A stretch of DNA of 64,000 nucleotides from JAPPLB01 sp965208945 (GCA_965208945.1 OZ242366.1:4526001-4590000); one strand, 5' to 3'. Counted from the stretch's first letter, positions 34,839-43,910 are shown. Program-made: numbers and translations. The notes: a model not told the origin generated them from the sequence alone.

Positions 34839-35537
34839 CTACATGATCCCGAACTTTCGGAAGGCTTCGGTGGCCGACATGCCACCCTCTATCGCCTTGC
34901 CGACGAGTTTCTCGCCCCGAGCCTTCTCGAGCGCTTTCGTGAAGACTTCCTCTTCGGATGCACGAGGGATCACGCAGACGCCGTCGATGTCGCCAAAGAC
35001 GATGTCGCCCGGATTGACACGTACACTCTCGACCTCGATCGGACAGCGGAAATCGACCACCTTGGCGCGAGCCGCGAAGTCTTGCGCGTAGGGTCCCCAC
35101 GAAAAGGTCGGGAACTTCAGTTCCAGGATGCCCGGGGTATCTCGCGAGTATCCGTTCATCACCGCTCCGGCGGCGCCGAGCTTCATCGCGCGCGTCGCCA
35201 TCAGCTCGCCCCACAGCGCATAGCGGGGCGACCCTCCGGCCGGGAAGTAGATCTCGTTGGGCTTGAGGTCGTCGAGCGCCCGCAGCATCAGGCCGAAGGG
35301 CTGTTCGAGGACTTTGTTGTTCCGCTCGACTTCGGGCGGCGTCTCGACGCAGTCCGCGCCCAGAAGAGGCATCGCCCGGCCGATGGCTCGCATCGACGGT
35401 TCGAGCGGACGGACCTGAGGCGGCAGGAATTGATGGACAAGCCCCAGCTTGTCCATGGCGTCGCCGACCACGGCCGTAAACAGTTCACGCCTGGCGATTT
35501 CGAAGAGTTCCTCGTCCGATTTCCATTCAACGGCCAT
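34839..35537 (-). CDS. RraA/HMG-aldolase-like family protein
   Basis: A 232-residue protein of the RraA fold. Members are either 4-hydroxy-4-methyl-2-oxoglutarate/oxaloacetate aldolases or inhibitors of RNase E. Here AVVGDAMDKLG (about residues 22-32) begins the fold; GGSPRYALWGELMATRAMKLGAAGAV (about 101-126) is the phosphate/substrate loop with E-L-x-x-x-A; and VMNGYSRDTPGI (about 126-137) keeps the R-D pair that binds metal and substrate, though the canonical D-G before it is N-G. FGDIDGVCVIP follows. The retained G-E-L and R-D suggest an aldolase or a lyase rather than RraA proper. It stands alone and its 3' end adjoins MITE copy 5. Confidence 0.82.
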   Translation of the reverse strand: MAVEWKSDEELFEIARRELFTAVVGDAMDKLGLVHQFLPPQVRPLEPSMRAIGRAMPLLGADCVETPPEVERNNKVLEQPFGLMLRALDDLKPNEIYFPAGGSPRYALWGELMATRAMKLGAAGAVMNGYSRDTPGILELKFPTFSWGPYAQDFAARAKVVDFRCPIEVESVRVNPGDIVFGDIDGVCVIPRASEEEVFTKALEKARGEKLVGKAIEGGMSATEAFRKFGIM

Positions 35538-35716
35538 AGCGAGACGATTGTAGCTTGGAACGCTGATCAGAGGAGGTGATAGCCCCGTTTGCAGGGATGA
35601 ACACGCAGAGGCGGATTCGGAAGATGTTTCCGATACGGCAGCCGATTACATGAACGCGAGGCAGTTACCGATGACCGCTCCTTGGGGAACGATGGCGTAA
35701 AACGAGAAAAGGTTAC
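35538..35716. other. Intergenic region without a recognisable gene
   Basis: The 179 bp between the RraA-like start and MITE copy 6 show no coding frame, no RNA fold I can name and no clear promoter. It continues on the other side of the MITE (35894-36083), making 546 bp between genes, of which 177 bp is the element. Confidence 0.5.
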
Positions 35717-35893
35717 CCTGCATTTCTCACCACCCGACGGTCAAAGCACGCGATACGACCGCCAGGACTTCGTTGCACTTGCTTGCCGTGCTCAACGTAC
35801 TGTTCAAGTACGCCTGCGCGCGCCAAGCGGCTCGCGCCTCGTCCTGACGGCCCTCTCACGCACTTCGCCTCGCCGCGTGGTAAGAAAAGCAGG
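35717..35893. mobile_element. Foldback MITE copy 6 (177 bp)
   Basis: Begins CCTGCATTTCTCACCAC and ends GTGGTAAGAAAAGCAGG; two changes in the right arm weaken pairing. Flanks TTAC and GTAG. Lies between divergent genes. Confidence 0.82.
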
Positions 35894-36083
35894 GTAGCCG
35901 GAATCGAGGGCAGGAAGATCGCATTTCCAGATCGTCGCCTCCGGCGAGACGTTCGAAGATGCGGTGGGGACTCACCGTTCTACAAATCGTATTTGGGAGG
36001 CTCGATATGGCAGGAGAGCCTACAATTACATTCCGGATAGCCGTCTTCGGCAATTCCCGCTCCACGAGGAAAAGGAGAACTTC

Positions 36084-36560
36084 ATGCCAGCGTCACGACG
36101 CCATATACGTTTGAGCTTTGTCGAAACGGGTGAATCGGTCGTGGCCGAACTGCTCGATGACGAGGCTCCCCGCACGTGCCGGCTTGTCTGGGACATGCTG
36201 CCCATCCAGCATGACCTCATCCACGGGCGCTACTCGGGGATGGAGGCGTTTGTGCTGCTCGACAAGTATCAGCCGGCGCCGGAAGAAAAACGGACGCAGC
36301 TTCCTCTGCCTGGAGAGATTCTCTACTGGGCGGACTCGGGATCGCCTGTCACCAGCGACGGCCGGCCTGTCGCCGAGATCCTGCTGGCATTCGGCCGCGG
36401 CGTCACCTTGCGCGGAGCCGAAGGCGTGCCCAGCTTCGGGAACCTGTTCGCGCGCATTCCCGGAGACTGGAAGTACGACTGGGTCGACTTTGCCCAAGCC
36501 TGCGGCCGTATCCGAACCCAGGGAACGCAAGCACTTCGGATCGAGCGCGTGGAGGATTGA
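36084..36560 (+). CDS. DUF3830 (cyclophilin-like fold) protein
   Basis: A 158-residue protein resembling DUF3830/cyclophilin-like domains: RLSFVETGESVVAELLDDEAPRTCRLVWDMLP at the N-terminus (seen as beta strands then a helix), IHGRYSGMEAFVLLD near residue 47, PGEILYWADSG near residue 76 and a C-terminal FGNLFARIPGDW. The cyclophilin-like fold often serves as a small-molecule or peptide-binding domain; no catalytic role is known. ATG 36084 follows AAGGAGAAC, a strong ribosome-binding site, so the longer frame is rejected. It is convergent with the dehydratase gene (55 bp). In other genomes such genes lie near amidases and transporters; here the nearest partners are RraA-like and enolase-superfamily genes. 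Confidence 0.7.
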   Translation: MPASRRHIRLSFVETGESVVAELLDDEAPRTCRLVWDMLPIQHDLIHGRYSGMEAFVLLDKYQPAPEEKRTQLPLPGEILYWADSGSPVTSDGRPVAEILLAFGRGVTLRGAEGVPSFGNLFARIPGDWKYDWVDFAQACGRIRTQGTQALRIERVED

Positions 36561-36615
36561 TAAAGCGGGGGCTTCGAGCGTTGCGCGTCGTTTCCGCGGG
36601 CAGCACAAGACCGTC

Positions 36616-37773
36616 TCAGAACCAGTACTTGCCCATCCAGCCGGCCTCGTGGGGGAGGTCAACCGGCGGGCGTTTCCGGATGGCCTCTTCGTCGAGATCG
36701 GCCCCAAGCCCCGGGCCTTTCGGCATCTTGAGGAACCCGTCGGCATACTCGATCGGTTGGGTGAGAATCTCGTTGTAGTGGTCGAGATAGGGGTAGAAGA
36801 ACTCCTGAATAATGACGTTCGGCACGCAGGCGTCGACTTGCAGGCTCGCCAGCACGCAGAGCGGCCCGTTGGAATTGTGCGGCTGAATCGAGACATAGTA
36901 CGATTCGGCCATCGCGGCGATCTTCTTCAACTCGAGAATCCCGCCGGCGTGGCAAACATCGGGCTGAATGATGCGCGCCGCCTGCTTTTCAAAGAGCGGA
37001 CGGAAGCTCCAGCGCGTATAGAGGCGTTCGCCGGTCGCCACGGGGATGTTGATCGACCGCTGCACCTCGGCCAGCGCATCGACGTTGTCGGGAGGGATCG
37101 GCTCTTCATAGAAGAACGGGTCGAACGGCTCCAGCTTCTGAGCCATGCGGATGGCGCTCCACATGTTGAAACGTCCGTGGCACTCGATGAGCAGATCGAC
37201 ATCGGGTCCGACGGCTTCGCGCACGGCCTTCACGGTTTCAATGGCGTATTTCTCTTCCGCTTTCGGAATGACTTGACCGCCCTCGCGAAAGGGGTCCCAT
37301 TTGAGTGCGGTGAACCCGGCGGCCACCGTGTCCACCGCTTTCCGGGCAATCAAGTCGGCGGTATCTTTCACACTCGGTTCGGTGATGACGCCCTCGAATG
37401 CCCAGGCATTGGCGTAGGCGCGAATCTCGTCGCGCAACTTTCCGCCGAGCAGCTCATAAACGGGAACTCCTAAAGCTTTACCTTTAATGTCCCAGAGAGC
37501 TTGTTCGACGCCGGAAAGCGCCGTCAGCACCACGACCTGCCCCTCCCAGAAGGTCTGCTTGTACAGAGCGTTCCAAATAGCCTCGATCTCGAAAGGATTT
37601 TTCCCGACCAGGAAGTCCTTGAAAGACTCCAGGGTCTTGATGACCGGCAGTTGATGGCGTTCGATGGTCGACTCGCCGACGCCGATGATTCCCTGATCGG
37701 TGAAGAGCTGGACGAAGATCCAGTTGGCATGTCCGCCTTGCGTGTGAAGGACTTTGAGGTCAGTGATTTTCAA
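36616..37773 (-). CDS. Mandelate racemase/muconate lactonizing-family sugar-acid dehydratase (galactonate dehydratase-like)
   Basis: A 385-residue enolase-superfamily enzyme. Metal and catalytic elements visible are LKWDPFREGG (about residue 155, D-galactonate-dehydratase-like), LLIECHGRFNMWSAIRMAQ (about 198, with the E-x-H motif), PFFYEEPIPPDN (about 224), VATGERLYTRW (about 249), IIQPDVCHAGGILELKK (about 273) and QPHNSNGPL near 302, whose His is the usual general acid. Family members dehydrate sugar acids to 2-keto-3-deoxy acids. I start at TTG 37773, because AGGAG lies 8 bp upstream and the sequence from there (KITDLKVLHT) matches family starts; the longer frame reads through MITE sequence. 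The promoter region is bounded by MITE copy 7, 79 bp upstream. Confidence 0.85.
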   Translation of the reverse strand: MKITDLKVLHTQGGHANWIFVQLFTDQGIIGVGESTIERHQLPVIKTLESFKDFLVGKNPFEIEAIWNALYKQTFWEGQVVVLTALSGVEQALWDIKGKALGVPVYELLGGKLRDEIRAYANAWAFEGVITEPSVKDTADLIARKAVDTVAAGFTALKWDPFREGGQVIPKAEEKYAIETVKAVREAVGPDVDLLIECHGRFNMWSAIRMAQKLEPFDPFFYEEPIPPDNVDALAEVQRSINIPVATGERLYTRWSFRPLFEKQAARIIQPDVCHAGGILELKKIAAMAESYYVSIQPHNSNGPLCVLASLQVDACVPNVIIQEFFYPYLDHYNEILTQPIEYADGFLKMPKGPGLGADLDEEAIRKRPPVDLPHEAGWMGKYWF

Positions 37774-37851
37774 CAGCAGGTTCTCCTGGATGGCTCCACG
37801 GCCTGAGTCGTTCCCGGACCGCTCGATCGAGGTTTCTGGACGATATCTTAA

Positions 37852-38028
37852 CCTGCATTTCTCACCACCCGACGGTCGAAGCACGCGATACGACCGCCAT
37901 GACTTCGTTGCGCTTGCTTGCCGTGCTCAACGTACTGTTCAAGTACGCCTGCGCGCGCCAAGCGGCTCGCGCCTCGTCCTGACGGCCCTCTCACGCACTT
38001 CGCCTCGCCACGTGGTGAGAAATGCAGG
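37852..38028. mobile_element. Foldback MITE copy 7 (177 bp) with TTAA target duplication
   Basis: Begins CCTGCATTTCTCACCAC, ends GTGGTGAGAAATGCAGG, both arms perfect. Exact TTAA on each side (37848-37851, 38029-38032) is a clean 4-bp duplication and differs from the usual CTAG. It lies 8 bp from the stop codon of the PQQ dehydrogenase gene. Confidence 0.9.
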
Positions 38029-38036
38029 TTAACTCC

Positions 38037-39647
38037 CTACTCGCGGAGTCCGAACGTAAAGAGGCCGAAGCCCGAAGCGACGGAGATCAATTGCTTGCCG
38101 CCGGCCAGGTAGGTGATCGGCGAGTTGGCCATGCGGCTGCCAAGGCTGATACGCCACTGCAACTTGCCTTCGTCCACATCCACGGCCAGGAAGTGACCTT
38201 CCTTGCTACCGGAGAAGATCAAGTCACCGGCGGTCGAGAGCAAGCCGCTTTCGGAAACGCCGGTCAGCCTGAACTCCCATTTGCGCTCGCCCGTGACAGG
38301 TTCGATAGCGCGGATGGCGCCGAAGCCGATCTCCTCGTCCTTGACGATGTCGGGATAGATTCCCTCGGGGAAACTGCCCGGATAACGCGTCCCGCGAACA
38401 TAGGTGGCATCGCCTTTGTGATAGATGCTGGGATAGCGGTCCCAGACAGACAAGTAGAACAGTTTCGTCCGCGGGTGCCAGGTGGGAGCGTACCAGTTCG
38501 TTGCGCCCTGAACGCTGGGGTAGACTTTGGTGCCTTCGGGGGTGGGTTGCATGCCGTCTCGAACGATTGGCCGTCCGGATTCGTCCAGGCCGACCGCCCA
38601 GGTCTGATAGGCGAAGGGCTTGCCGAGAAGGAATTCTCCCGTTGCCCGGTCGAGCACGTAGAAGAAGGCGTTGCGATTGCCCCATAGGATGACCTTGCGC
38701 TGCTCGCCCTCGAACTCCATGTCGACGAGCACGGGGATCTGCACGGAATCCCAGTCCCACCAGTCGTGCGGCGTGAACTGGAAGTGCCATTCGAGTTTGC
38801 CGGTATCTGGGTTGAGAGCAATGACCGAGTCGGTGTAGAGGTTGTCGCCGGGCCGGACGTCGGCATTCCAATCGGGGGCGGGATTGCCGGTGCCCCAATA
38901 CATCAGATTGAGTTCGGGGTCATAGGAGCCGGTGACCCAGACGGAACCCCCGCCGCGTTTCCAGGAATCGCCTTCCCATGTCTCGTGATAGGGCTCTCCC
39001 GGCCCGGGGATCGTCCAGAAGCGCCAGGCATGCTTGCCCGTCTTCGCATCGTAGGCGTCAACGAAGCCACGAATGCCGTATTCGCCCCCGGCGGTGCCGA
39101 TGACCACCTTGTCCTTGACGACCAACGGCGAAACCGTGAGTGCGTAGCCGTCCTTGTTGTCCACGACCTTCACATCCCAGCGAATCGAGCCGGTCTTGGC
39201 GTCGAAAGACATCAAGCGCCCGTCGATGGTCGCCATGAAAAGGCTGTCTCCCAGAATGGCGAGCCCGCGGTTGACCAGCCCGCAGCAAACACTGATGCCT
39301 TCAGGAATCGCGTGGCGATATCGCCAGAACACACGTCCGGTAGCAGCGTCAATGGCGGCGATGTCGTTCGGCGAATGGGTGACGTAAATCACGCCGTCTA
39401 CGACCAACGGTGTCGATTGGAACTTCGTCGTCTCGTCTGCCTGAAACACCCATTTCAACTCCAGGTCGTTGACATTGCTCTTGTCGATCTGATCGAGCGG
39501 GCTATAGTGTTGACTGTCGTAGGAGCGCGAATAGGTCAGCCAGTTGCCAGGTTCGTTGTCGGCGTCGACGATGCGTTCATAGGTCACCTGAGCGGCAAGA
39601 AGCGATGCGCCGAGCACCGAAAGAAGCGCCATCCGAATCGTTTTCAT
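38037..39647 (-). CDS. PQQ-dependent dehydrogenase (quinoprotein), periplasmic
   Basis: A 536-residue quinoprotein with a signal peptide (MALLSVLGASLLAAQ). It forms an eight-bladed propeller with W-docking repeats such as AIDAATGRVFWRYRH, SFDAKTGSIRWDVKV and ALNPDTGKLEWHFQ. The vicinal disulfide Cys-Cys that sits over PQQ is present in EGISVCCGLVNRG (about residue 119). The WGTGNPAPDWNADVRPGDN segment holds substrate- and metal-side residues. Such enzymes oxidise alcohols or sugars and pass electrons to cytochrome c. The next gene upstream in the operon encodes a diheme cytochrome c and overlaps by 4 bp, a natural electron acceptor. No PQQ synthesis gene is present in the window. Calcium versus lanthanide dependence cannot be decided here. 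Confidence 0.9.
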   Translation of the reverse strand: MKTIRMALLSVLGASLLAAQVTYERIVDADNEPGNWLTYSRSYDSQHYSPLDQIDKSNVNDLELKWVFQADETTKFQSTPLVVDGVIYVTHSPNDIAAIDAATGRVFWRYRHAIPEGISVCCGLVNRGLAILGDSLFMATIDGRLMSFDAKTGSIRWDVKVVDNKDGYALTVSPLVVKDKVVIGTAGGEYGIRGFVDAYDAKTGKHAWRFWTIPGPGEPYHETWEGDSWKRGGGSVWVTGSYDPELNLMYWGTGNPAPDWNADVRPGDNLYTDSVIALNPDTGKLEWHFQFTPHDWWDWDSVQIPVLVDMEFEGEQRKVILWGNRNAFFYVLDRATGEFLLGKPFAYQTWAVGLDESGRPIVRDGMQPTPEGTKVYPSVQGATNWYAPTWHPRTKLFYLSVWDRYPSIYHKGDATYVRGTRYPGSFPEGIYPDIVKDEEIGFGAIRAIEPVTGERKWEFRLTGVSESGLLSTAGDLIFSGSKEGHFLAVDVDEGKLQWRISLGSRMANSPITYLAGGKQLISVASGFGLFTFGLRE

Positions 39648-40435
39648 TGCAGGTCCCCTTTCCGCTGCAGCGTTACAAGATAGGCCAGCAGGTCTTCCAT
39701 TTCCTGCTCGTTGAACATCCCGCCCATCGCCGGCATCGATGAAGTCTTGTCGATGCTGAAGTCGGAAACGTCCTGCTTCGACAAAGAGACGAGATTTTCG
39801 TTCGTGTCGATCAACTGGATCGAAAAGCTGTCTTCGTTGAGCCGCCTGCCACTGATCCTTTGCCCGCTCTTCGTGGCGGCGCTCACTGTGTAGTCTTTGG
39901 GAAGCACGCGTTCGTTGGGACGCAGCAGAGACGCCCTCAGATAGGCTGCCGAGCGCTGCCCGCCGATGTAGGTCAGTTCAGGTCCCAACCGGGCTCCCTC
40001 CCCGTTGACCTGGTGACAGTTGCGGCAACCGCCCTTGCCCTCGAACAGGGACTGTCCCCTGGAGGCGTCGCCGAGGTCCGACACGCTCTGGGGGGCCTCG
40101 CTCAGCGAGCGCACGTACGCCACCAACTGCCACAATTGCTTGCCGCGAAAGAAGGTGGCCGGCATTTCGGTTCCCGGTATGCCTTCTCCGATGTTTTCGT
40201 AGATCGCCTCCACACTGGAACCGTGACGAAATTCACCGGATGTCAAGTCCGATCCCTGGCCGCCTGAGCCATCGATCGCGTGGCACACGGCGCAATGGGA
40301 ACGAAATATGCGGCTCCCGGCGGCAATGTCCTCGGCGGAAGTGTAGGGGTTCTCGACATCGCCTTCTTGCGCGGGCAACAGCAAGGGCAACCCGAAGGCG
40401 AGTAAAGCCGTCAGAACGCTTCGCACGGGCTTCAC
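39644..40435 (-). CDS. Diheme cytochrome c, partner of the PQQ dehydrogenase
   Basis: A 263-residue periplasmic protein with a signal peptide (ALLAFGLPLLLPAQEG) and two class-I cytochrome c domains. The first has CAVCH near residue 48 with a distal Met in GTEMPATFF; the second has CRNCH near residue 138. The last 100 residues (KDYTVSAATKSGQRISGRR through SMPAMGGMFNEQEMEDLLAYL) resemble the C-terminal part of PVC-type haem-binding proteins, with another possible Met ligand. It is upstream of, and overlaps by 4 bp (ATGA), the PQQ dehydrogenase gene, and probably takes its electrons. Firm as a cytochrome c; exact partnership is inferred. Confidence 0.88.
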   Translation of the reverse strand: MKPVRSVLTALLAFGLPLLLPAQEGDVENPYTSAEDIAAGSRIFRSHCAVCHAIDGSGGQGSDLTSGEFRHGSSVEAIYENIGEGIPGTEMPATFFRGKQLWQLVAYVRSLSEAPQSVSDLGDASRGQSLFEGKGGCRNCHQVNGEGARLGPELTYIGGQRSAAYLRASLLRPNERVLPKDYTVSAATKSGQRISGRRLNEDSFSIQLIDTNENLVSLSKQDVSDFSIDKTSSMPAMGGMFNEQEMEDLLAYLVTLQRKGDLQ

Positions 40436-40545
40436 CTCGTAAAGATATTTGACAGCCGCGACGAGAAACCGCCGGGCGGTCAGCTAGATTCTAGCGCGCT
40501 GCGGGGTTCACTCGCGAGCAATGGAATCGCGTGGCCGAGCGGGGT

Positions 40546-41388
40546 TCACTCCAGCACGCCGGAGAAGATCACGTTGGAATCGGCGCTAAACTTGCGGAAA
40601 TCGCTGTACGCGCCCAATATCTCTCGATAGATATCTTTCAGCAGCGCTACACGGCCCTTCAGGCGCACGCGGAAGGAATCGCGCATCCAGACTTCGTCGT
40701 TGACCTTGATTTGGGTGAACCGCAATGCCGAGCCTTTCCCAAGTCGGAACAAGAACCAGCCGAAGCTGATCGTATCCAGTGTTTCCGCCTCGATGCGCAC
40801 CCATGAGTAGTCCGTCTTCCCGATCCAGAAGATGGCTTTCATCTTGGTGAGAAACTTCGCTTTGTCGAACGCGGGCTTGTAGCCGGGTTTGGGGTCGGCA
40901 TCAATGACGTAGGTTTCGATACCTTGGACGGTCTCTTCGCCCCGAAGCCGGAAGTGGAACGTGTTCTGTATCTCGGCGATCCACTTGCGCTGTTCTTCTT
41001 TCGCCTTGTCCCTCTCGGCCAGGCGCTTGTTACGTTGCCTTGATGTCTCGTTCTGCATCTTACGGATGCTCTTGTCGAGCTTGAGCTGCTCTTCCCGCTC
41101 CTCCTCGGGGCTGAGGGGTTGGTCGTTTTTGGCGATAAGCCGCCTGTATTCGGAGCCGTCGAGCAGCGTCACATCATGGGTCCGCGACTTGGAGGAATTG
41201 ATCACATCCTGCTTGTCGAGTTTTCGCACCTCGACTCTCTGCCGGAAGGTATACTGCCGAGCGATCACGTCGTTGTGCTCATCGCGCTCGTAGGCCAACC
41301 GAATGATCTCGGCTGCAGAGGGGGTTTGACCGAGAGCTGCCGCGGCGGTGAGGAACCCACTTGCAAGCAGCAGTGTCGGGAGCAACAT
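40546..41388 (-). CDS. Secreted protein with LolA/LolB-like fold, function unknown
   Basis: A 280-residue exported protein with a signal peptide (LLPTLLLASGFLTAAAALGQ). The body has alternating beta strands (YTFRQRVEVRKLD, THDVTLLDGSEYRRLIAKN), a highly charged helical insertion (about residues 95-140, EEEREEQLKLDKSIRKMQ), and a C-terminal beta region with FRLRGEETVQGIETYVIDADPKPGYKP and RIEAETLDTISFGWFLFRLGKG. The pattern resembles outer-membrane lipoprotein-sorting (LolA-like) proteins, but no motif proves it. ATG 41388 is preferred; a TTG at 41418 with GAGAAGGG upstream is an alternative that would lengthen the signal peptide. It stands alone, divergent from the histidine kinase. Confidence 0.6.
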   Translation of the reverse strand: MLLPTLLLASGFLTAAAALGQTPSAAEIIRLAYERDEHNDVIARQYTFRQRVEVRKLDKQDVINSSKSRTHDVTLLDGSEYRRLIAKNDQPLSPEEEREEQLKLDKSIRKMQNETSRQRNKRLAERDKAKEEQRKWIAEIQNTFHFRLRGEETVQGIETYVIDADPKPGYKPAFDKAKFLTKMKAIFWIGKTDYSWVRIEAETLDTISFGWFLFRLGKGSALRFTQIKVNDEVWMRDSFRVRLKGRVALLKDIYREILGAYSDFRKFSADSNVIFSGVLE

Positions 41389-41568
41389 GCTGTTCTTTCG
41401 AACAATCAATCCGTGCAAGGACAGCCCTTCTCAGCCTTACTATTTTACGTCCACAGGGTCATAGGGGTTCCGTCAGCGTATCCGACAATCTTGATCCGAA
41501 CCAAGCAGCCTGTGGCAAAAGTCACGCGGGCGGCGTTACGCGCCCCGGGCCGATGGCGTAACGCCTAG

Positions 41569-41745
41569 CCTGCATTTCTCACCACCTGTCGACCGAAGCA
41601 CGCGATACGACCGCCAGGACTTCGTTGCGCTTGCTTGCCGTGCTCAACGTACTGTTCAAGTACGCCTGCGCGCGCCAAGCAGCTCGCGCCTCGTCGTGAT
41701 GGCCCTCTCAAGCACTTCGTCTCGCCGCGTGGTGAGAAATGCAGG
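41569..41745. mobile_element. Foldback MITE copy 8 (177 bp) with CTAG target duplication
   Basis: Begins CCTGCATTTCTCACCAC, ends GTGGTGAGAAATGCAGG. Exact CTAG on both sides (41565-41568, 41746-41749). It lies in a 647-bp divergent intergenic region, which otherwise holds only the second repeat family. Confidence 0.92.
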
Positions 41746-41801
41746 CTAGCCGTTCCAGGAACGTGGCGGCACGCTCTGCGCGCAGCCGAGCAGAAGTGGC
41801 G

Positions 41802-41946
41802 CGTAACCCTTCGGGCGACGGACATTTGCAGTCGTCGGCTTTGTCGTCGTCGGAGGAGATCACCCGGATCGCCATCCTCCTCACTCCGCGCCGAACAACC
41901 GCAGGAGACCGCCGCGCCTTCCACGGGACTTTTGCCACGGACTGCT
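41802..41946. repeat. Second dispersed repeat family, copy 2
   Basis: Shares AACCCTTCGGGCGACGGAC at its left and GGGACTTTTGCCACGGACT at its right with 1661-1816; the middle differs. No coding capacity. Occupies the region upstream of the histidine kinase, next to MITE copy 8. Confidence 0.5.
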
Positions 41947-42035
41947 CGCAAACTTCGATGAATCGGTTTGCAGCATAGGCGCGGTTCCACTCCATGCGGC
42001 TTGCGGGATTCGTAAATCAACCGTATGCTGCGGGT

Positions 42036-43907
42036 ATGGTTGGCTTCGGGAGCGGCTCACGCCGGTCCATGCTCCTCACTGTCTTGATGGCGGCGATTGT
42101 AGTCGTGCTGGCATTCCTGCAGTATCAGTGGAGCATCCAGGTCAGCGAAGCCGAGCGCGACCGCATGCAGCGCGCTCTCGACAACTCGGTCCGGCAGTTT
42201 CGCGAGGACTTCAATCGTGAACTCCGGCAGGTGGGGAGGGCGCTCCAGCCGTCGCTGTTCGGGTTTGCGGAGGACGACGGGCTATCCTATGCCCGCCGAT
42301 TCGAAGACTGGCGGCAGCGGTCGAGTTATGCGGGTCTGGTTCGTTCCGTTTTCTTCTTGAAGTTTGACTCCGGGAGAGCAGCGAACCTGATCGAGCTGAA
42401 CCCCGATCGCGGCGGGTTCGAGTCCGCTGATTGGCCGGACCGTCTCCGCAATCTGCAAGGATTGCTGCGCGGGCCGCCGGAGAGGCGGGATCGTCCCGGA
42501 CGGCCGGCGATCAATCCTTTCACCTGGACGATTCTTTACAAAGGTCCGGTGCTGGCTCAGGTGGTCCTTGAAAATATCGAGCCGGGCGCGCCCAGAGGCC
42601 GCCGCGCGATGAACCGCCGTGCTCAGGGCTATGTCGTTGTCGAGTTGGACCGGGATTTCTTGAGGGATGCACTCCTGCCTGAACTCGCCGCACGACACTT
42701 CGGCGGCCCGGATGGCCTGGTTTTTCAGGTGTGGGTCATGGAAGATGAACAATCCCTCTATCACTCGCATCCAGAAAACTCTTCGGACATCAGCATGGCC
42801 GACGCCAGAGAACCCCTGCTGTGGAGTCAGGAGGAGCTGGCAATGCGCCTGGCCGGTCGACGCGGAGCGGGTGCGCCTGGAAGCCGGGGAGCCGGCGGGC
42901 GGCAGCGTCCGCGCGGCGGCGCGTCAAGAGGTGGCCCGGGTGGTCCTGCGCCGGGGCCGGACCCGGTTCTGCGGCCACGCGGCGTGCGGGATTTCATTCT
43001 CTCGCCACCCGGAGCGGCGGCGTGGGGGCTTGTCGTTCGACATGGCGAAGGCTCACTCGAGCAAGTCGTAGCCGCCTATCGGAACCGTAACCTGGCCGTG
43101 AGCTTCGGCGTGTTGCTGCTGTTGTGCATGAGCATGGGGATGATTCTCGTCTCGGCACAGCGCGCGCAACGTCTGGCCAAGGCGCAGATGGAATTCGTCG
43201 CCGGCGTGTCCCACGAACTACGCACACCGCTGGCTGTGATCTGTTCGGCGGCGGAGAACCTGGCGGACGGCGTGGTAGGCGCCAAGGAACAGGTGACGCG
43301 GTATGGCACGTTGATCCGCGACGAAGGGCGCCGACTGACTGGCATGGTCGAGCAGACGTTGCAATTCGCCGCGGGGCAGTCCAATCGCAAGACGTATCAA
43401 CTCAAGAGGCATGGGGTCGAGGAAATCGTGGAAAAGGCGCTGCATCAGTCTGCTCCCGCCATCGAGAACGCCGACTATCGACTCGAGAAAACCGTCGATG
43501 CGGATTTACCGGCTGTCGAGGTTGATGCAGCGGCGCTCTCGCAGTCGCTCCAAAACCTGATTGGAAACGCCGTCAAATACGGTGGGGCGAATCGATGGGT
43601 GGGCGTGCGAGCCGAGGCGGCTGAAGCTCCAGGCGGCGAGAGGGAAGTTCGAATCTCGGTGGAGGACAAGGGCCTCGGGATTCGTTCCCAGGATTTGCCT
43701 CACGTTTTCGATCCGTTCTTCCGAGGGGAACAAGCGACGGTGCGCCAGATTCACGGCACCGGCCTCGGTCTCAGCCTGGCTCGCGATGCGGTCGTAGCCA
43801 TGGGGGGGCGAATCAGCGTGAAAACCTCGCCGGGCGAAGGCAGCACCTTTACGATCCATCTGCCTGCCGCCTCCGCAAACGGCGCGCCCCCGACCGAATC
43901 CTCTTGA
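42036..43907 (+). CDS. Sensor histidine kinase of a Cpx-like system
   Basis: About 623 residues. An N-terminal membrane helix (MLLTVLMAAIVVVLAFLQ) is followed by a periplasmic sensor region of about 320 residues that ends in a glycine/arginine/proline-rich stretch (GRRGAGAPGSRGAGG and beyond), then a second helix (LAVSFGVLLLLCMSMGMIL). The HisKA domain contains VAGVSHELRTPLAVI with the phospho-acceptor His, and the HATPase domain has NLIGNAVKYGG, EDKGLGIRSQDLPHVFDPFF and GTGLGLSLARD. It should autophosphorylate in response to an envelope signal and phosphorylate the regulator 3 bp downstream. ATG 42036 gives a compact start; ATG 41994 would add 14 residues. The R/G-rich sensor segment parallels the tail of the Spy-like protein. 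Confidence 0.9.
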   Translation: MVGFGSGSRRSMLLTVLMAAIVVVLAFLQYQWSIQVSEAERDRMQRALDNSVRQFREDFNRELRQVGRALQPSLFGFAEDDGLSYARRFEDWRQRSSYAGLVRSVFFLKFDSGRAANLIELNPDRGGFESADWPDRLRNLQGLLRGPPERRDRPGRPAINPFTWTILYKGPVLAQVVLENIEPGAPRGRRAMNRRAQGYVVVELDRDFLRDALLPELAARHFGGPDGLVFQVWVMEDEQSLYHSHPENSSDISMADAREPLLWSQEELAMRLAGRRGAGAPGSRGAGGRQRPRGGASRGGPGGPAPGPDPVLRPRGVRDFILSPPGAAAWGLVVRHGEGSLEQVVAAYRNRNLAVSFGVLLLLCMSMGMILVSAQRAQRLAKAQMEFVAGVSHELRTPLAVICSAAENLADGVVGAKEQVTRYGTLIRDEGRRLTGMVEQTLQFAAGQSNRKTYQLKRHGVEEIVEKALHQSAPAIENADYRLEKTVDADLPAVEVDAAALSQSLQNLIGNAVKYGGANRWVGVRAEAAEAPGGEREVRISVEDKGLGIRSQDLPHVFDPFFRGEQATVRQIHGTGLGLSLARDAVVAMGGRISVKTSPGEGSTFTIHLPAASANGAPPTESS

Positions 43908-43910
43908 ACC

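Noticed and set aside
38037..39647. Lanthanide-dependent (XoxF-type) nature of the PQQ dehydrogenase
   Set aside because: The residue that distinguishes lanthanide from calcium enzymes cannot be placed reliably without an alignment.
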